Shown here: positions 25,855-33,965 of the stretch, one piece after another
How positions within the stretch are numbered: the stretch's first letter is position 1
Layout: each line of letters begins with the position of its first letter
Assembly: GCA_002364615.1 (NCBI GenBank)
Contig: DEYP01000028.1
Span: 249,645-313,644 of the forward strand
Source of the DNA: Arsukibacterium sp. UBA3155
GTDB lineage: Bacteria; Pseudomonadota; Gammaproteobacteria; Enterobacterales; Alteromonadaceae
Length of the DNA stretch: 64,000 nt
Reading direction: 5' to 3'
Program-made: the position numbers and the translations under genes
Notes under the pieces: model-generated
Seen by the model: only the letters and a program-made list of their open reading frames with translations
The model's database searches: none
What the model was told of the DNA's origin: nothing

Positions 25855-26310
25855 ATGGAACAACAATCTGTTTTGAAGGATGTTTTCATCTCAATGGGTG
25901 AACTGGAAAGGTATTTCGAAGGGGCAGTACCAGTGAATTTGTGGCGCGGTCTGAACATCAAGAAAAACACTGCTCTGTTTGACCTGATTGAAACCCCGCA
26001 CAAAATGTCGAATGGCAGGATCCGTAAGCCAGATATCACCATTGAAAACGGTTGGGTTAAGGTTAAACATTGGCCTCGGGGCATTTCTACTTTTGATAAA
26101 CCCGGAGTACCAAAGGGAAAGGACTGGGTACATTACATCATTCCAGCGGGAACACCGTTACCGCGCGGTTTAGCGATTGTTAAAGACTCTTACAACCAAA
26201 CCTTTATGGCAACGCACTACACTATCGCCCCGGCCCATGATATGCCTATAGCTACATTCAGAAATCTGCTAAGGTCTTTCGCAGCTCAAATTGAAAGGAT
26301 AGCAAAATGA
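25855..26310 (+). CDS. Tse2-like toxin
   Basis: A 151-residue protein whose C-terminal half matches, in motif order, Pseudomonas aeruginosa Tse2 (about 158 residues), a cytoplasm-acting type VI effector with an ADP-ribosyltransferase-like fold: a phenylalanine-Asp turn (ISTFDKPGV), YIIPAGTPLPRGL, KDSYNQ and the near-identical ATHYTIAPAHDMP. An N-terminal LWRG corresponds to the LYRA of Tse2. The match is from memory of the Tse2 sequence, not a search. It is followed, with ATGA overlap, by a small helical protein like Tsi2. No secretion signal or type VI gene is nearby, so it could be a chromosomal toxin-antitoxin module. AAGGAAC precedes the start. Confidence 0.75.
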   Translation: MEQQSVLKDVFISMGELERYFEGAVPVNLWRGLNIKKNTALFDLIETPHKMSNGRIRKPDITIENGWVKVKHWPRGISTFDKPGVPKGKDWVHYIIPAGTPLPRGLAIVKDSYNQTFMATHYTIAPAHDMPIATFRNLLRSFAAQIERIAK

Positions 26311-26522
26311 TTGAAATTTCAAACGCTGCTGCGCCTTTACTGGTGCAAGCGCTGCGTGACGCGGTAAGGTACAATGAACAGCTTTTGACCAGTGAAACCT
26401 TACGCGATCGCGCTGACTACGAAGAATATTTAATGGAAGTAAGTCAGCTTTACGCTGAAGTTAAAGCGCAGTACAAACGGATTGAAACTGATGTTGGTAT
26501 AGCGTTAGACGATATTGTTTAA
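26307..26522 (+). CDS. Tsi2-like antitoxin/immunity protein
   Basis: A 71-residue, acidic, all-helical protein starting inside the toxin stop codon (ATGA), so translation is coupled. The pattern ALRDAVRYNEQLL ... YEEYLMEVSQLYAEVKAQYKR resembles Pseudomonas Tsi2 (77 residues), a helical dimer that binds Tse2. The gene order, toxin then immunity, is also that of tse2-tsi2. Identification depends mostly on the neighbour and on size, since short helical proteins align weakly. Confidence 0.65.
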   Translation: MIEISNAAAPLLVQALRDAVRYNEQLLTSETLRDRADYEEYLMEVSQLYAEVKAQYKRIETDVGIALDDIV

Positions 26523-26536
26523 CTACCTGCAGCTGA

Positions 26537-26567
26537 CTGGCGTTAATTCCCACTCCGGAAACGCCAG
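26537..26567 (+). other. Hairpin after the Tse2/Tsi2-like pair
   Basis: CTGGCGTT (26537-26544) pairs perfectly with AACGCCAG (26560-26567) around a 15-base loop, 15 bases after the antitoxin stop. There is no T-run. It may end or stabilise the toxin-antitoxin transcript. Confidence 0.45.
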
Positions 26568-26597
26568 CCGCTGTATGCAAGACCGGCGGAGGATCGT

Positions 26598-26780
26598 ATG
26601 AGTAAAAAATATACTCTTGAATCACTTAGGAAAATGAAAAGTAATACCGACCTTGTGCGGGCAATAAACACCACCGAGTTAGATATTATGGAGCAGTCTA
26701 TTGCAGACCCAAATACGCCCTATCTGACTGATGAAGAACTGAAAGAATTGACTACGCCAGGAGAACGGCAGAACAGCTAA
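26598..26780 (+). CDS. Small BrnA-like antitoxin without a partner
   Basis: A 60-residue protein: KKYTLESLRKMKSNTDLVRA, then TELDIMEQSIADPNTPYLTDEELKEL. The pattern of a basic N-terminal strand, an aspartate-rich D-(x)-E-(x)-A-D-P-(x)-P turn and a final acidic helix resembles short BrnA-type antitoxins. A strong GGAGG lies five bases before the ATG. No BrnT-type toxin is adjacent, so the function is unclear; an orphan antitoxin is the best guess. Confidence 0.5.
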   Translation: MSKKYTLESLRKMKSNTDLVRAINTTELDIMEQSIADPNTPYLTDEELKELTTPGERQNS

Positions 26781-26870
26781 AATAAATATCTCCGTCCTGT
26801 CGAATCCCGCCCTGCTGCTTCGACTAAGCTGTAATTCAGAAAATTATTGAGTTAGCGCAGGAGAATCAAC

Positions 26871-27134
26871 ATGTCAGGCAATACCGTAACATTGCACCGG
26901 GTTATCAAAGCTACACCAGAGCGGCTATATCGTGCTTTTTTAGATGCAGATGCGCTGGCGAAATGGTGCCCGCCATATGGTTTTACCGGCAAGGTGCACA
27001 GCATGGATGTGCGGGTGGGCGGTGGTTATAAAATGTCTTTTACCAATTTTAATACCGGCTGTTTTAAGCAAAAAGCCGGTATTACCCGGCTTTGTTTGTT
27101 TTATTCAGCACGACACCTGCCCTACATCAGCTGA
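26871..27134 (+). pseudogene. Truncated AHSA1/SRPBCC-family gene
   Basis: The first about 60 residues (TLHRVIKATPERLYRAF, AKWCPPYGFTGKVHSMDVRVGG, YKMSFTNF) are the N-terminal part of an AHSA1 (START-like) domain that is normally about 150 residues. After FTNF the frame runs straight into the terminator hairpin of the efflux operon and ends in unrelated residues. Two-thirds of the domain, including most of the ligand pocket, is missing, so the product is unlikely to work. The break point is near 27050. AGGAGAATCAAC before the ATG shows the 5' end is intact. Confidence 0.75.
27072..27104. terminator. Bidirectional terminator at the end of the RND efflux operon
   Basis: AAAGCCGG (27072-27079), loop TATTAC, CCGGCTTT (27086-27093), then GTTTGTTTTAT on the plus strand. 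Read on the minus strand the same stem is followed by TTGCTT. An alternative longer stem uses AATACCGGCT at 27051-27060 with AGCCGGTATT at 27074-27083. It serves the outer-membrane channel gene, which stops at 27122. Confidence 0.85.
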
Positions 27135-28504
27135 ATACCGCCACCAAAGCTGCGGTAAATACCTACCAGCCGGATAAAGCTTTGCTGTTGCAGTTGCGCT
27201 AATTGGTCTCGGCTTTGCAGCAGTTCTCGCTCAGCGTCCAGCAAGTCCAGAAACTCACCGGTGCCGGCGTTGTAGCGCTGACGGGCAATTTGCACCGCCT
27301 TGTTACCAGCCTGCCATTGTAGTTCAGTGCTAAGTTGCTGCTGACGGCTTAAGTTGTAGCTGTTAAGCGCTAATTGCATTTCATTAATGGCGTTAAACAC
27401 CTGCTGTTCAAACTGGGCCAGCGCCATCTGGCTGCTGGCCTCGGCCTGGCGGATACGGGCTTTTACTGAGCTTAAATCTGCCGCCTGCCAGCTTAACGTT
27501 GGCGCCACTGCCCAGCTTTGGCTGTCACTGCCCAGTGTTAAACCCGGGCCGGAGATAAAACCCAGAAAACCACGTACTGACAAATTCGGATACAAATCAG
27601 CCGTCGCCACACCAATTTGCGCCGTGCGGGCTGCCAGTGTCCGCTCGGCGCTGGCGACATCGGCGCGGTAGCGTAGGTAGTTCTCCCCGTTAACCAGCGC
27701 CACTGGTTGTTTTAACTCCGGTAAATGCGGCACCGCACCCAGTTGTAACTGACCCGGACGCTGCCCCAGCAAGGCCGATAAGGTGGCATCTGCTGTTAAC
27801 AGCGCCACCCGGTAAGCCGGCACTGCGGCCTGTACCTGATGCAACTGCACCTCTATCTGCGCCAGCTCCAAATCAGAGGCCATACCGGCTTGCAGCCGCG
27901 CGAGCACAATAGCCCGGCTTTGTTGCAGGTTGTGCAGGTTTTGCTCTGCCACCACTAAGCGCAGCTGGGCGCCCCGGTACTCACCGTAACTGGTTGCCAC
28001 CTGGCTTATTAGCTGCACCTGGGCGTCATGCCATAAAATATCAGCCTGCTCTGCCTGCGCCTCTGCCGCTTCTGTGGCCCTGCGCAGTTTGCCAAATAAG
28101 TCCAGATCCCAGCTTAAATTGGCGCCGGTGCTGTGACCACGGCTGATGACGCCATCATCGGCTGGTGATATGGTTGGGTTTTCACTGGCCTGGTAACCGG
28201 CGTCGACGGTCCCTTTCGGTAAAAAGTCGTTATTGGCATCACGAAACACCGCATAGGCACGGTCAACGTTAGCTCTGGCCTGCGCCAGCGTTCTATTTTC
28301 GGTTAGTGCCCGGCTGATAAGCTGGTTTAACGCAGCGTCATCAAACGCCTGCCACCAGTTCTGGCTATGCTCTGCCCGTTGGTACGGGCTGTTAACGCTG
28401 ATATCAGCAACCTTAGCCGGTGCCTGATAATCCGGGCCTACCGCACAGGCGCTTAATGACAGCAGCATCATCGCAATAGCTGATAATTTAAAGTTATTAC
28501 CCAT
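27122..28504 (-). CDS. RND efflux outer-membrane lipoprotein (OprM/TolC family)
   Basis: Outer-membrane channel of a tripartite drug pump, 460 residues. A longer frame begins at 28531, but the ATG at 28504 has GGAGG six bases upstream and starts a lipoprotein signal with lipobox LSAC (Cys20). CAVGPDYQAP is the classic OprM/NodT start. Two repeated outer-membrane-factor domains follow, each with long coiled-coil helices rich in Ala, Gln and Leu, and the GTGEFLDLLDAEREL motif near the end. It overlaps the permease stop by eight bases. Confidence 0.93.
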   Translation of the reverse strand: MGNNFKLSAIAMMLLSLSACAVGPDYQAPAKVADISVNSPYQRAEHSQNWWQAFDDAALNQLISRALTENRTLAQARANVDRAYAVFRDANNDFLPKGTVDAGYQASENPTISPADDGVISRGHSTGANLSWDLDLFGKLRRATEAAEAQAEQADILWHDAQVQLISQVATSYGEYRGAQLRLVVAEQNLHNLQQSRAIVLARLQAGMASDLELAQIEVQLHQVQAAVPAYRVALLTADATLSALLGQRPGQLQLGAVPHLPELKQPVALVNGENYLRYRADVASAERTLAARTAQIGVATADLYPNLSVRGFLGFISGPGLTLGSDSQSWAVAPTLSWQAADLSSVKARIRQAEASSQMALAQFEQQVFNAINEMQLALNSYNLSRQQQLSTELQWQAGNKAVQIARQRYNAGTGEFLDLLDAERELLQSRDQLAQLQQQSFIRLVGIYRSFGGGIQLM

Positions 28505-31500
28505 GAGTAACCTCCGCTTTATCTTCACCACGCTTGGCCAGCACGTAGTAGAACAACGGGGTTAAAATTAAGCCAAATATGGTTACGCCTATCATGCCAG
28601 AGAATACCGCCACCCCCATCGCCTGGCGCATTTCCGCGCCAGCGCCACTGGAAAACACCATTGGCACTACCCCCATAATAAAGGCGATAGAGGTCATCAA
28701 AATGGGGCGTAAGCGCAGACGGCCTGCTTCCAGTATCGCGGCCATGGCATTCATCCCCTGATCCTGTAACTCTTTGGCAAACTCGACAATTAAGATGGCG
28801 TTCTTCGTTGCCAGCCCCACCAGCACGATAAAACCAATTTGAGTGAAGATATTGTTGTCGCCACCGTAAAGCAGCACGCCACTCAGTGCCGATAACAACG
28901 TCATCGGAATGATCAGAATAATCGCCAGCGGTAAACTTAAACTCTCGTATTGCGCCGCCAGCACCATAAACACCAGCAAAATCACCAGCGGATAGACAAA
29001 CATGCCAGCATTACCAGCCAGAATTTGCTGGTAAGTCAGTTCGGTCCACTCGTACGTCATTCCATTGGGCAGGGTTTCAGCCAGAATTTTCTCAATGGCT
29101 GCCTGGGCTTCGCCAGTGCTGTAACCTGGCGCCGGGCCACCGTTAATTTCTGCGGTGGTAAAGCCGTTATAGTGCATTACCCTATCTGGCCCTGCGGTAT
29201 CAGTTACATTAATAAAGGAACCCAACGGCACCATGTCACCGGCGTTATTGCGCACTTTTAACTGGGCAATTTGCTCCGGCGACTGGCGAAATTGCTGTTC
29301 GGCCTGCATATTCACCTGATAAGTACGACCAAACTGGTTGAAGTCGTTGACATAGACCGAGCCCATATAGGCTTGCAGCGTCTGAAACACCTCGTCCAGT
29401 GCCACACCTTGTTGTTTGGCTTTGGTGCGATCGATATCTAAATCCAGTTGCGGCACATTCACCTGATAGCTGGAGAAAATGCCAGCCAGCTCTGGTGTTT
29501 GCCAGGCTTTCATCATCACTTGCATCGTCACGTTATACAGCTGTTCGTAACCATGGTTTGCACGGTCCTGAATTTGCAGCCGGAACCCACCAATCGTGCC
29601 CAGCCCCTGCACCGGCGGTGGTGGGAAAATGGCAATAAACGCATCTTCAATACCGGCAAACTTCTGGTTCAGTGCCGCGGCAATAGCACCGGCTGACAAG
29701 GAAGGATCAGTCCGCTCGCTGAAAACTGTCAGTGGGGTAAAAACAATGCCGCTATTCGGGCTATTGGTAAAACCATTGATGCTCAAACCCGGAAAGGCGA
29801 CAGAGTTGGCAACACCGGGTTGCTCCAGCGCGATCCGTGACATTTCTTTAATAACCGCGTCTGTGCGCTCCAGTGAGGCCGCATCCGGTAACTGGGCAAA
29901 AGCCACTAAGTACTGTTTATCCTGGCCAGGCACATAACCGGTAGGGGTGCTGGCAAACTGCAGGCCCGTTACCCCAACCAAGGCGATATACATGACGCCA
30001 ACAATGGCACCAAACCGGATCACCTTTTTAATTAGCCAGCCATATCCTCTGGATAAACGGGCAAAAAAGCGGTTAAAAGGTGCAAACAACCAACGGCCAA
30101 ACAGCTTATCCATGGCGCGGGTAAGCGCATCTTTTTTCTCGCCATGGCCTTTTAGTAACAACGCCGACAGCGCCGGGCTCAGGGTTAACGAGTTAATCGC
30201 CGAGATAAAAGTAGATATGGTAATGGTTAACGCAAATTGCTTATAAAACTGGCCGGTTAAACCCGACATAAAGGCAGTGGGAATAAACACCGCCGCCAGC
30301 ACCAAGGTGGTGGCAACAATTGGCCCGGTGACTTCTTTCATGGCTTTTTGGGTAGCCGCAATCGGTGATAAGCCCTCGCTGATATTACGCTCGACGTTCT
30401 CAACCACCACAATGGCATCATCGACAACGATGCCGATGGCCAGTACCAGACCGAACAGCGACAGCGCATTTAATGAAAAACCCAGCAGATGCATAAAGGC
30501 GAAGGTACCCACCAGCGATACCGGTACCGCCACCAGCGGAATAATAGACGCACGCCAGGTTTGTAAAAACAACACCACCACCAATACCACTAACAGTACC
30601 GCTTCAAGCAGGGTTTTAACTACCGCTTCAATGGAGCCGCGCACAAACACTGTCGGGTCATACACAATGTCGTACGCCAGGCCATCCGGAAAACTCTGTG
30701 ATAATTCGGCCATTTTCGCCCGGACATCGTCGGAAATCTGAATGGCATTGGAGCCGGAAGCCTGAAAAATAGGTAGCGCAACGGCGTCTTTATTATCCAG
30801 CAAGGATCTCAATGCATAAGTCGATGCGCCAAGCTCCAGTCTTGCGACATCTTTCAACCGGCTGATTTCACCATTAGTACCAACTTTAATAATAATATTT
30901 TCAAACTCTTCCACCGCCGCCAGCCGGCCTTTAACGTTAATCAGTAGCTGGAAATCGGCATCGCCACTTGGCTGAGCACCTAAACTGCCGGCTGCGGCCT
31001 GCTGGTTCTGCTCACGAATGGCAGCAGTAATTTCGCTGGGGGACAAGCCCAGCGCTGCCACCTTGTTCGGGTCCAGCCACACTCGCATACTGTAATCGCC
31101 AGCGCCAAATAAACGCACCGCGCCTACGCCTTCAACCCGCGCCAGTTCATCTTTTACATTCAACGCGGCATAATTCGACAAGTACAGCATGTCGTAGCGG
31201 TCATCAGGTGACGTTAAATGCACCACCATGGTTAAATCCGGTGACGACTTTTCCGTCACTACGCCCAATCGTTGTACTTCCTGCGGCAAGCGGGGCTTAG
31301 CCCGCTCTACCCGGCTTTGCACCTGGGTTTGGGCTAAGTCGGCATCAGTGCCAATGGCAAAGGTAATGGTTAAGGTCATCCGGCCATCAGATGTGGCCTG
31401 CGATGACATATACAGCATATCTTCGACGCCATTAATTTCCTGCTCCAGCGGCGAGGCTACTGTTTGGGCAATCACCTTCGGGTTGGCACCCGGGTAGTTG

Positions 31501-31643
31501 GCCGTAACCACCACCGTTGGTGGCACCACTTCAGGGTATTCAGTAATTGGCAACTGCCATACTGCAATCGCACCGGTAATAAAAAACAGCAGCGAGATCA
31601 CCGCGGCAAAGATCGGCCGGCGGATAAAAAATTGTGACAACAT
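28497..31643 (-). CDS. RND multidrug efflux permease (AcrB/MexB type, HAE1 family)
   Basis: The 1048-residue proton-driven inner-membrane pump, the same size as AcrB. Typical features: MLSQFFIRRPIFAAVIS start, twelve hydrophobic helices in two halves, GIVVDDAIVVVENVERN in helix 4 with the two conserved Asp (proton relay), and the second-half motif GLATKNAILIVEFAKEL with the relay Lys-Asn. The porter segment contains FPPPPVQGLG. It lies between the adaptor and channel genes with 10-base and overlapping junctions. Substrates cannot be predicted from sequence. Confidence 0.95.
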   Translation of the reverse strand: MLSQFFIRRPIFAAVISLLFFITGAIAVWQLPITEYPEVVPPTVVVTANYPGANPKVIAQTVASPLEQEINGVEDMLYMSSQATSDGRMTLTITFAIGTDADLAQTQVQSRVERAKPRLPQEVQRLGVVTEKSSPDLTMVVHLTSPDDRYDMLYLSNYAALNVKDELARVEGVGAVRLFGAGDYSMRVWLDPNKVAALGLSPSEITAAIREQNQQAAAGSLGAQPSGDADFQLLINVKGRLAAVEEFENIIIKVGTNGEISRLKDVARLELGASTYALRSLLDNKDAVALPIFQASGSNAIQISDDVRAKMAELSQSFPDGLAYDIVYDPTVFVRGSIEAVVKTLLEAVLLVVLVVVLFLQTWRASIIPLVAVPVSLVGTFAFMHLLGFSLNALSLFGLVLAIGIVVDDAIVVVENVERNISEGLSPIAATQKAMKEVTGPIVATTLVLAAVFIPTAFMSGLTGQFYKQFALTITISTFISAINSLTLSPALSALLLKGHGEKKDALTRAMDKLFGRWLFAPFNRFFARLSRGYGWLIKKVIRFGAIVGVMYIALVGVTGLQFASTPTGYVPGQDKQYLVAFAQLPDAASLERTDAVIKEMSRIALEQPGVANSVAFPGLSINGFTNSPNSGIVFTPLTVFSERTDPSLSAGAIAAALNQKFAGIEDAFIAIFPPPPVQGLGTIGGFRLQIQDRANHGYEQLYNVTMQVMMKAWQTPELAGIFSSYQVNVPQLDLDIDRTKAKQQGVALDEVFQTLQAYMGSVYVNDFNQFGRTYQVNMQAEQQFRQSPEQIAQLKVRNNAGDMVPLGSFINVTDTAGPDRVMHYNGFTTAEINGGPAPGYSTGEAQAAIEKILAETLPNGMTYEWTELTYQQILAGNAGMFVYPLVILLVFMVLAAQYESLSLPLAIILIIPMTLLSALSGVLLYGGDNNIFTQIGFIVLVGLATKNAILIVEFAKELQDQGMNAMAAILEAGRLRLRPILMTSIAFIMGVVPMVFSSGAGAEMRQAMGVAVFSGMIGVTIFGLILTPLFYYVLAKRGEDKAEVTHG

Positions 31644-31653
31644 GATGATTTCC

Positions 31654-32922
31654 TTAACCGCGATCCGGCGCTTTGCCGGTGATTACTGTGGGCGCATTGG
31701 CAGCCTGAGCGGTAAGCGAGGTGTTTACCTGGTCCAGCAGCTGTTGTTGCTGACGAAGGTCGGCCAGTTGCTCATTGCTGGCCATCGGCACTAATTTGGG
31801 TTCAATTTGCATATTGGGCATCACCCGCTGCAGGCCGTTGACCACAATTTTGTCGCTTGCGCTCAGGCCGTCAGTAACGATGCGCAAACCGTTTACTTTT
31901 TCACCCAGGGTTATCGCGCGGTATTCCAGCTGGTTATTGCTGTTTACCACCAGCACAAACTTGTTATTCAAATCGGTGCCAATGGCCTTTTCGTCTATTA
32001 AAATGCCGTCGTAGCTGGCACTGCCGGCCAGCCTGATCCGGGCGAACAGACCGGGCAGCAGGCTATTGTCAGGATTGCTGAAACTGGCACGGATCCGGAT
32101 GGTACCGGTCTGGCCATTCAGCTGATTATCAACAAAATCAATTTGGCCATGGTGGGAATAATGTTGCTCATTCGCCAGTGCCATAGACACCGGGTTGGCG
32201 CTGGCCTCACGGGTATCAGCACGCTTGCCCTCGTCGCTCAGGCGGGCGTATTTCAGGTAGCTTTGCTCGTCTACATCAAAGTAGGCATACATTTTGTCAG
32301 TCGATACCAGGCTGGTTAACTGGCTCTGGCCAGCGTTAACATAATTGCCTGCCGTTATAAGGGCATAAGATACCCGGCCACTAATCGGCGCGCGGATACT
32401 GGTGTAGCTTAAATCCAGCTCGGCCCGCTGTAACGCTGCCCGCACCGACGCCACCGCCGCAGCGGTTTGTTGCTTGCGGGCCTGCCGGCTGTCCAATAGC
32501 TCGGCAGAAATAGCGCGCTGGGCACTTAGCTTCTCGGCACGGCCATACTCGGCGTCAGCCAAAATGGCGGCACTTTCCACACTTTGCAGTTCTGCTTTTA
32601 ACCTTGCTACCTCAGCTGCAAAAGGCCTGGGGTCAATTTGCACCAGTAAGTCGCCTTTGTTGACCAGGGCGCCTTCATTAAAATGCACCTGCTCAAGATA
32701 GCCAGACACGCGCGGTACCAGATTAACGGTTTGCGGTGCCTGCAAGCGGCCGGTGAACTGGTCCCACTCGGTCACACGCTCATATACCACCTGCGCCACG
32801 CTGACTTGTGGTGCTGCTGCAACCTGCGTCTGATCTGCAGCATGTGGATTACCACACGCCGCCAGCACCAGCGCTGCTGCACTAGCCAATAGAAAAACGC
32901 TTATCGTGTTTTTGGTGCTCAT
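31654..32922 (-). CDS. RND efflux periplasmic adaptor lipoprotein (AcrA/MexA family)
   Basis: Membrane fusion protein of 422 residues linking the permease to the outer-membrane channel. Lipoprotein signal with lipobox LAAC (Cys23); lipoyl halves around VNLVPRVSGYLEQVHFNEGALVNKGDLLVQIDP and LDLSYTSIRAPISGRVSY-type segments; a coiled-coil hairpin between them; beta-barrel and membrane-proximal parts after. It is first in the operon; its promoter and two TetR-type operators lie in the 330-base gap before the divergent regulator. The C-terminal 50 residues are Gln-rich and longer than usual. Confidence 0.94.
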   Translation of the reverse strand: MSTKNTISVFLLASAAALVLAACGNPHAADQTQVAAAPQVSVAQVVYERVTEWDQFTGRLQAPQTVNLVPRVSGYLEQVHFNEGALVNKGDLLVQIDPRPFAAEVARLKAELQSVESAAILADAEYGRAEKLSAQRAISAELLDSRQARKQQTAAAVASVRAALQRAELDLSYTSIRAPISGRVSYALITAGNYVNAGQSQLTSLVSTDKMYAYFDVDEQSYLKYARLSDEGKRADTREASANPVSMALANEQHYSHHGQIDFVDNQLNGQTGTIRIRASFSNPDNSLLPGLFARIRLAGSASYDGILIDEKAIGTDLNNKFVLVVNSNNQLEYRAITLGEKVNGLRIVTDGLSASDKIVVNGLQRVMPNMQIEPKLVPMASNEQLADLRQQQQLLDQVNTSLTAQAANAPTVITGKAPDRG

Positions 32923-32973
32923 AACCCAATTCTCCGTGCTGTCGCTTTGTTTTAGTGCTAGACTTGCATTCTG

Positions 32974-32985
32974 TACCGCCCGGTA
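32974..32985. promoter_or_regulatory. TetR-type operator O1, over the efflux transcription start
   Basis: TACCG-CC-CGGTA is a perfect 12-base palindrome. It directly follows the minus-strand -10 box, so a bound repressor would cover the transcription start. The same flank, TG before and AAATA after, surrounds the second site. Confidence 0.8.
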
Positions 32986-33013
32986 AATATATAGAATGAC
33001 AGAAAACTGTCAA
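32986..33013 (-). promoter_or_regulatory. Promoter of the RND efflux operon
   Basis: On the minus strand TTGACA (33008-33013), a 16-base spacer and TATATT (32986-32991) make a strong sigma-70 promoter. It lies exactly between two identical-core palindromes, about 65 bases upstream of the adaptor start. Confidence 0.8.
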
Positions 33014-33023
33014 TCGATTTATG

Positions 33024-33035
33024 TACCGAACGGTA
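33024..33035. promoter_or_regulatory. TetR-type operator O2, upstream of the efflux -35 box
   Basis: TACCG-AA-CGGTA, a perfect palindrome 50 bases from O1 (start to start), which is nearly five helical turns, so both sites face the same side of the DNA. The likely ligand is the divergent TetR-family protein. Confidence 0.75.
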
Positions 33036-33252
33036 AATAAATATGTTTATAGAGTAGATTATTCGGTTATAAGCCGTGTTGAATGGTAAATATTGAACAC
33101 AAACCGCTAGTCAGCTGTCTGATGCGAATGGGAAAGACAAAATTATGGTACTGCCATAACATGACAAAGGTACTACAGGCGATATTACCCTTGCTGGACA
33201 TCGGCTATTTTGCTGTTTACTCTATAGGCAGTTTTAATGCAGGAGCTGAACA

Positions 33253-33861
33253 ATGACAGCAGTAAGTTGCTCTCCGACCATTGGCCGGCCTCGTGCTTTT
33301 GATATGGACAAGGCACTGGAAAGTGCGTTGGAAGTATTCTGGCGCAAAGGCTATGACGGGACATCGTTAACCGATTTAACCGAAGCCATGGGTATTAACA
33401 AACCGAGTTTATATGCTGCTTTTGGCAATAAAGAGCAGTTGTTTTTAAAAGCAATAGAGTTTTATGAAAGCCGGCATTGCTCGTTCTTTTTGCCTGCACT
33501 GGAAAAACCCACCGCCTATCAGGTGGCCGAGCACATGCTGTATGGCGCAGCAATAAATATGGCTGATCAAAACCACCCACAAGGCTGTGTGGTCGTGCAA
33601 GGTGCGCTGTCTTGCAGCGAAGCCGCCGCTACCGTCAAAGAAGCGTTGCTTAACCGCCGGGTTGAAGGCGAACAAAAACTGCGCACTCGTTTCGAGCAGG
33701 CTAAACTTGACGGCGACTTACCCGCCAGTGCCGATGCTGAAACGTTAGCCCGTTATTTAGGCACCGTGTTGCAGGGTATGGCAATTCAGGCCAATAATGG
33801 TGCTACTTCAGAACAACTGCGCCAGGTTGCCGAAATAACACTACAGGCTTTTCCACGCTAA
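33253..33861 (+). CDS. TetR/AcrR family transcriptional repressor of the efflux operon
   Basis: A 202-residue regulator. The N-terminal helix-turn-helix (about 15-60) reads FDMDKALESALEVFWRKGYDGTSLTDLTEAMGINKPSLYAAFGNKEQLF-like, with the recognition helix around KPSLYAAFGNK. The C-terminal ligand domain contains HPQGCVVVQGALSCSEAA, typical of the AcrR-like TetR_C family. It is divergent from the adaptor-permease-channel operon, and paired TACCGNNCGGTA sites sit between them. Repression relieved by a pump substrate is the expected mode. AGGAGCTGAACA precedes the ATG. Confidence 0.92.
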   Translation: MTAVSCSPTIGRPRAFDMDKALESALEVFWRKGYDGTSLTDLTEAMGINKPSLYAAFGNKEQLFLKAIEFYESRHCSFFLPALEKPTAYQVAEHMLYGAAINMADQNHPQGCVVVQGALSCSEAAATVKEALLNRRVEGEQKLRTRFEQAKLDGDLPASADAETLARYLGTVLQGMAIQANNGATSEQLRQVAEITLQAFPR

Positions 33862-33965
33862 GTGTAAATTTTGGGGCCAGAGGCGTTTTTTCTGGTCTGG
33901 CTACTGTTTAAACTGCTGCTAACGTTTTATGATCAGCGCCACTGTTGCTAACGGCGGCGCTTCTT

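Noticed and set aside
23521-27134. Chromosomal integron cassette array
   Set aside because: Many toxin-antitoxin genes suggested cassettes, but genes lie on both strands and no attC-type sites (RYYYAAC to GTTRRRY pairs) were found between them. The hairpin at 26537-26567 lacks those ends.
33874-33910. Terminator after the TetR gene
   Set aside because: GGCCAGA/TCTGGTC can pair, but only with a wobble and without a following T-run, so it was not called.
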